Source: Skermanella pratensis
GTDB taxonomy: Bacteria > Pseudomonadota > Alphaproteobacteria > Azospirillales > Azospirillaceae
DNA length: 64,000 nucleotides
Reading direction: 5' to 3'
NCBI RefSeq assembly: GCF_008843145.1
Contig: NZ_CP030265.1
Coordinates: 1,223,001 to 1,287,000 of the forward strand
Shown here: one piece after another, positions 61,150-64,000 of the stretch
Layout of the letters: each line of letters begins with the position of its first letter
Position numbering within the stretch: the stretch's first letter is position 1
Translations under genes and position numbers: made by a program
Notes under the pieces: generated by a model
What the model was told of the DNA's origin: nothing
The model's input: the letters and a program-made list of their open reading frames with translations, nothing else
Databases searched by the model: none

Positions 61150-61511
61150 AGAAGAAAGTGCTGACCGTCGACGACTCGCGGACAATGCGCGAGATGGTCT
61201 CGTTCACCTTGCGCGGTGCCGGGTTCGACGTCGTCGAGGCCATCGACGGACAGCAGGCGCTCGTGATGCTGGCGAGCCACAAGGTCGACCTGATCCTGGC
61301 CGACCTGAACATGCCCAACATGGATGGCATAAGCCTGATCCGGAAGGTCAGGGCCAGCGGCGGGCACCGCACCGTGCCGATCCTGATGCTGACGACGGAA
61401 TCGGACGACGCCAAGAAGCAGGAGGGGCGGGCCGCCGGGGCGACGGGGTGGATCGTCAAGCCGTTCAATCCGGAGAAACTGATCCAGGTCGTGCAAAAGG
61501 TCATGGGCTGA
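61146..61511 (+). CDS. cheY: Chemotaxis response regulator CheY
   Basis: The 121-residue receiver has Asp9-Asp10, phospho-acceptor Asp53 (LILADLNMPNMDG), Thr83/Thr84 and Lys105 (WIVKPFNP). It carries the CheA signal to the flagellar motor or another target. It overlaps the STAS gene and precedes cheA by 7 bp. Confidence 0.93.
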   Translation: MKKKVLTVDDSRTMREMVSFTLRGAGFDVVEAIDGQQALVMLASHKVDLILADLNMPNMDGISLIRKVRASGGHRTVPILMLTTESDDAKKQEGRAAGATGWIVKPFNPEKLIQVVQKVMG

Positions 61512-61518
61512 AACCGCC

Positions 61519-63660
61519 ATGGCCGGCGCACATCTGGACGACCTCGACCGCTTCAAGGCGACCTATTTCGACGAATGCGCCGAACTCCTCGCCGTCGCCG
61601 AAGCGGGGCTGCTGCGCCTCTCGCCGCAGAACATCGACCTGGACGAGATCAACGCCGTGTTCCGCGCCGTCCACTCGATCAAGGGCGGCGGCGGCACCTT
61701 CGGCTTCTCCCAGCTGGTCGCCTTCACCCACGAGTTCGAGGCGGTCATGGACCGCCTGCGGTCCCAGCAGATCGGCGTCACGACCGAATTGGTGGACGTC
61801 CTGATCCAGGCCAATGACGTCATGGCCCGATTGCTGACCTGCGCCCGCGACGGGCTGCCGGTTCCGGCCGGGCTGGCCGACGCATCCGCCTCGGATCTCA
61901 AGCGGTTTCTCCGGAAGGACGCCTCCGGTTCCGCCGCGCCGGCAGCGGCGCCCCGTCCGCCCGCCGCGCGCAAGGCGCCGCCGGCCGGGGCCCTGCGCAG
62001 CTTCGTCATCTATTTCATGCCCAAGAGCGACCTGCTGCTCAGCGGCAACGAGCCCGCCTTCCTGCTCAGGGCGCTCAAGCGGCTCGGCCAGGCCGAGGTG
62101 GTCTGCGACATGGGGCGGGTCCCGCCGCTCTTCGAGCTGGACGGGGAGAGCCTTTACCTGTTCTGGCAGATCGCCCTGACCGGCACCACCGACGAGGCCG
62201 CGATCCGCGACGTCTTCGAGTTCGTCGTGGACGACTGCCAGGTGGATATCGCCGAGACCACCGGGCCCGCCGACGGCGGGGAGGAGGAGGCGTTCGGCCT
62301 GTTCGCGGAGAACCTGCCCTATGTCCCGCCCGGACAGCTGACCGTCTACGAGGCCGGCGCGGTGGAAGGCGCCCAGGCCGCACCGGCCCGGCCGGAGGGC
62401 GGCGCCGGTTCCGGTACCTTCGGCGGCGGCGGCGGCGGCGGCGGCCTGGGCGGGCACACCATCCGCGTCGACCTGGACAAGGTGGACAGGCTGGTCAACC
62501 TGGTCGGCGAGATGGTCATCACCCAGGCGATGATCAGCGAGCAGCTCCGCGACGTGCCGCCCGGCACGCTCCAGCAGCTGGTCGAAGGGCTGGAGGAGCT
62601 GAGCCGCCATACCCGCGAGCTTCAGGAGAGCGTGATGGCGATCCGGGCGCAGCAGGTCCGGTCCGTCTTCTCCCGCATGCCCCGGCTGGTCCGCGAGGTC
62701 GCCGCCCAGACCGGCAAGGAAGTCATGCTCGCCACCTCGGGGGAGACCACCGAGGTCGACAAGACCGTGGTCGAGAACCTGGTCGACCCGCTGACCCACA
62801 TGATCCGCAACTCGATAGACCATGGCCTGGAGACGCCGGACGAGCGGGAGACCGTCGGCAAGCCGCGCAGCGGGACCGTCCACCTCTCCGCCCAGCACCG
62901 CTCCGGCCGGATCGTGATCGAGGTGGCCGACGACGGGCGGGGCATCAACCGGCAGCGGGTGCTCCAGAAGGCGGTCGAGCAGGGCCTCGTTCCCGCCGGA
63001 GCCGGCCTGTCGGACGAGGAGATCGACAACCTCATCTTCCTGCCCGGATTCTCCACCGCGGACGCCGTCTCGGCCATTTCGGGCCGGGGCGTCGGCATGG
63101 ACGTCGTCCGGCGCAACATCGCCAGCCTCGGCGGGCGGATCGGCGTCCATTCTACGCCCGGCGTCGGCACGCGCTTCGTGCTGTCGCTTCCGCTCACCCT
63201 GGCCGTGCTGGACGGGATGGTCATCTCGGTCGGCGAGCAACGCTTCGTCCTGCCCCTGACCAACATCATCGAAAGCCTGCGGCCGCGCAAATCCGACCTG
63301 CAAAGCGTCGCCAACCAGTGCGACGTCATCATGGCGCGCGGCGAGTATGTGCGGCTGGTCTATGTCGACCGCCTGTTCCGCATCGACGGCGCGATCGGCG
63401 ACCCGACGCGGGGGCTGGTCGTCCTGGTCGAGACGGAGGAGGGCGGGCGCCTCGGCTTGGTGGTGGACGAGGTGCTCGGCCAGCAGCAGGTCGTCATCAA
63501 GAGCCTGGAAAGCAACTTCCAGCGGCTGGACGGCGTCTCCGCCGCCACCATCCTGGGCGACGGGCGCGTAGCCCTGATCCTCGACGTCGCCGGCCTTCAG
63601 AGCATGAGCCGCCACACCCATACCCGCGCGGTCCCCGCCGCAGCGTTGCCCGCCGCCTAG
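61519..63660 (+). CDS. cheA: Chemotaxis histidine kinase CheA
   Basis: The 713-residue kinase has an N-terminal HPt with His52 (AVHSIKGGGGTFGF), a P2-like docking domain (~155-245), a Gly-rich linker near 295-310, and the dimerisation domain (~315-380). The HATPase shows VENLVDPLTHMIRNSIDHGL, DDGRGI and SGRGVGMDVVRRN. A C-terminal CheW-like domain starts at about residue 560. It senses receptor arrays via CheW and phosphorylates CheY. Length and layout are normal. Confidence 0.95.
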   Translation: MAGAHLDDLDRFKATYFDECAELLAVAEAGLLRLSPQNIDLDEINAVFRAVHSIKGGGGTFGFSQLVAFTHEFEAVMDRLRSQQIGVTTELVDVLIQANDVMARLLTCARDGLPVPAGLADASASDLKRFLRKDASGSAAPAAAPRPPAARKAPPAGALRSFVIYFMPKSDLLLSGNEPAFLLRALKRLGQAEVVCDMGRVPPLFELDGESLYLFWQIALTGTTDEAAIRDVFEFVVDDCQVDIAETTGPADGGEEEAFGLFAENLPYVPPGQLTVYEAGAVEGAQAAPARPEGGAGSGTFGGGGGGGGLGGHTIRVDLDKVDRLVNLVGEMVITQAMISEQLRDVPPGTLQQLVEGLEELSRHTRELQESVMAIRAQQVRSVFSRMPRLVREVAAQTGKEVMLATSGETTEVDKTVVENLVDPLTHMIRNSIDHGLETPDERETVGKPRSGTVHLSAQHRSGRIVIEVADDGRGINRQRVLQKAVEQGLVPAGAGLSDEEIDNLIFLPGFSTADAVSAISGRGVGMDVVRRNIASLGGRIGVHSTPGVGTRFVLSLPLTLAVLDGMVISVGEQRFVLPLTNIIESLRPRKSDLQSVANQCDVIMARGEYVRLVYVDRLFRIDGAIGDPTRGLVVLVETEEGGRLGLVVDEVLGQQQVVIKSLESNFQRLDGVSAATILGDGRVALILDVAGLQSMSRHTHTRAVPAAALPAA

Positions 63661-63669
63661 GATATAAAG

Positions 63670-64000
63670 ATGGCAACAGTCCCTTCGGCCGCCCTGCCGG
63701 CCGTTCCGCGAGGTCAGGCCGGACCGGTCCCGGCCGAGGAACAGTACGTCACCTTCACCGTCGGGACGGAGGAGTACGGCGTCAACATACTGTCGGTGCG
63801 CGAGATCCGCGGCTGGACGCCGGAGACCAAGCTTCCCAACATGCCCGACTATGTGCGCGGCGTGGGCAACCTGCGCGGCATCATCATCCCGATTTTCGAC
63901 CTGCGCGCCCGCTTCGGCGGTGGGCAGACGGAGGTGACCAAGCGTCACGTGGTCGTGGTCCTGCAGGTCGGCGAGCGCACCCGGGGCATCCTGGTCGATG
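63670..64000 (+). CDS. cheW: Chemotaxis coupling protein CheW, 3' end outside window
   Basis: The 110 visible residues start MATVPSAALPAVPRGQAGPV. The CheW core includes QYVTFTVGTEEYGVNILSVR, LPNMPDYVRGVGNLRGIIIP and FDLRARFGG. It couples receptors to CheA. It follows cheA by 9 bp; the C-terminus is cut by the window end. Confidence 0.92.
   Translation, partial: MATVPSAALPAVPRGQAGPVPAEEQYVTFTVGTEEYGVNILSVREIRGWTPETKLPNMPDYVRGVGNLRGIIIPIFDLRARFGGGQTEVTKRHVVVVLQVGERTRGILVD

Noticed and set aside
61501-63948. Minus-strand 815-aa frame across cheA and cheW
   Set aside because: Antisense to conserved genes, low-complexity product, no ribosome-binding site.

Overview
The window is a 64 kb stretch of GC-rich chromosome from an alphaproteobacterium. 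Gene order and protein types point to Rhodospirillales, probably Azospirillaceae (Skermanella or Azospirillum-like). Supporting signs are the contiguous str-S10-spc-alpha ribosomal superoperon, the maeB-type malic enzyme fused to a phosphotransacetylase-like domain, an ATP12-type F1-ATPase assembly factor, a Tat-signal small protein beside a GMC oxidoreductase, and many sensory kinases and c-di-GMP proteins. The genus is an inference.

Layout. 1-2.9 kb: the tail of a PAS-GGDEF-EAL protein and a Nudix hydrolase, both broken by many single-base frameshifts. 3-7 kb: maeB and the Mg2+ channel mgtE. 7.1-13.2 kb: a pentapeptide-repeat membrane protein, a HAD hydrolase, an RpoH-type sigma factor behind a sigma32-like promoter, a rhomboid protease and a single-domain response regulator. 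13.5-32.5 kb: rpsL-rpsG-fusA-tuf, then rpsJ through rplO, secY, adk, rpsM, rpsK, rpoA and rplQ, with a recognisable promoter, a terminator-like hairpin in the rpsL leader, internal hairpins and a final intrinsic terminator. The EF-G encoded in this operon has altered GTPase motifs.

32.6-39.9 kb: envelope and housekeeping genes (lipoprotein, HtrA protease, rarA, crcB, an RluA-type pseudouridine synthase, a phosphatase, ATP12, SCP2). 39.9-41.3 kb: a decayed island with a MITE-like element and remnants of a LysR/AtuA locus. 41.3-46.7 kb: a multi-PAS hybrid kinase (frameshifted) and a TPR-glycosyltransferase-61 protein. 46.7-51.6 kb: a cluster of small membrane and stress proteins (YihY/BrkB, two DUF2382-like proteins, a tail-anchored protein) plus HU and several microproteins. 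51.7-57.1 kb: a family 2 glycosyltransferase, a 0.96 kb AT-richer gap, a GMC oxidoreductase with a Tat-signal partner, tRNA-Leu(UAA), two small membrane proteins and a CinA-like domain protein. 57.2-64 kb: a hybrid kinase/LuxR regulator pair, a Mug-like glycosylase, and the start of a chemotaxis operon (STAS-CheY-CheA-CheW) that runs off the window.

Most of the window is ordinary housekeeping DNA. The points that most deserve a second look are the str-operon EF-G with P-loop Lys to Arg and DTPG to DTPS changes, the sigma32-type promoter in front of the RpoH paralogue, the -10 hexamer lying in the loop of a 12-bp inverted repeat before rpsM, and the pentapeptide-membrane-pentapeptide protein. 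I saw no clear new defence, mobile or biosynthetic system.
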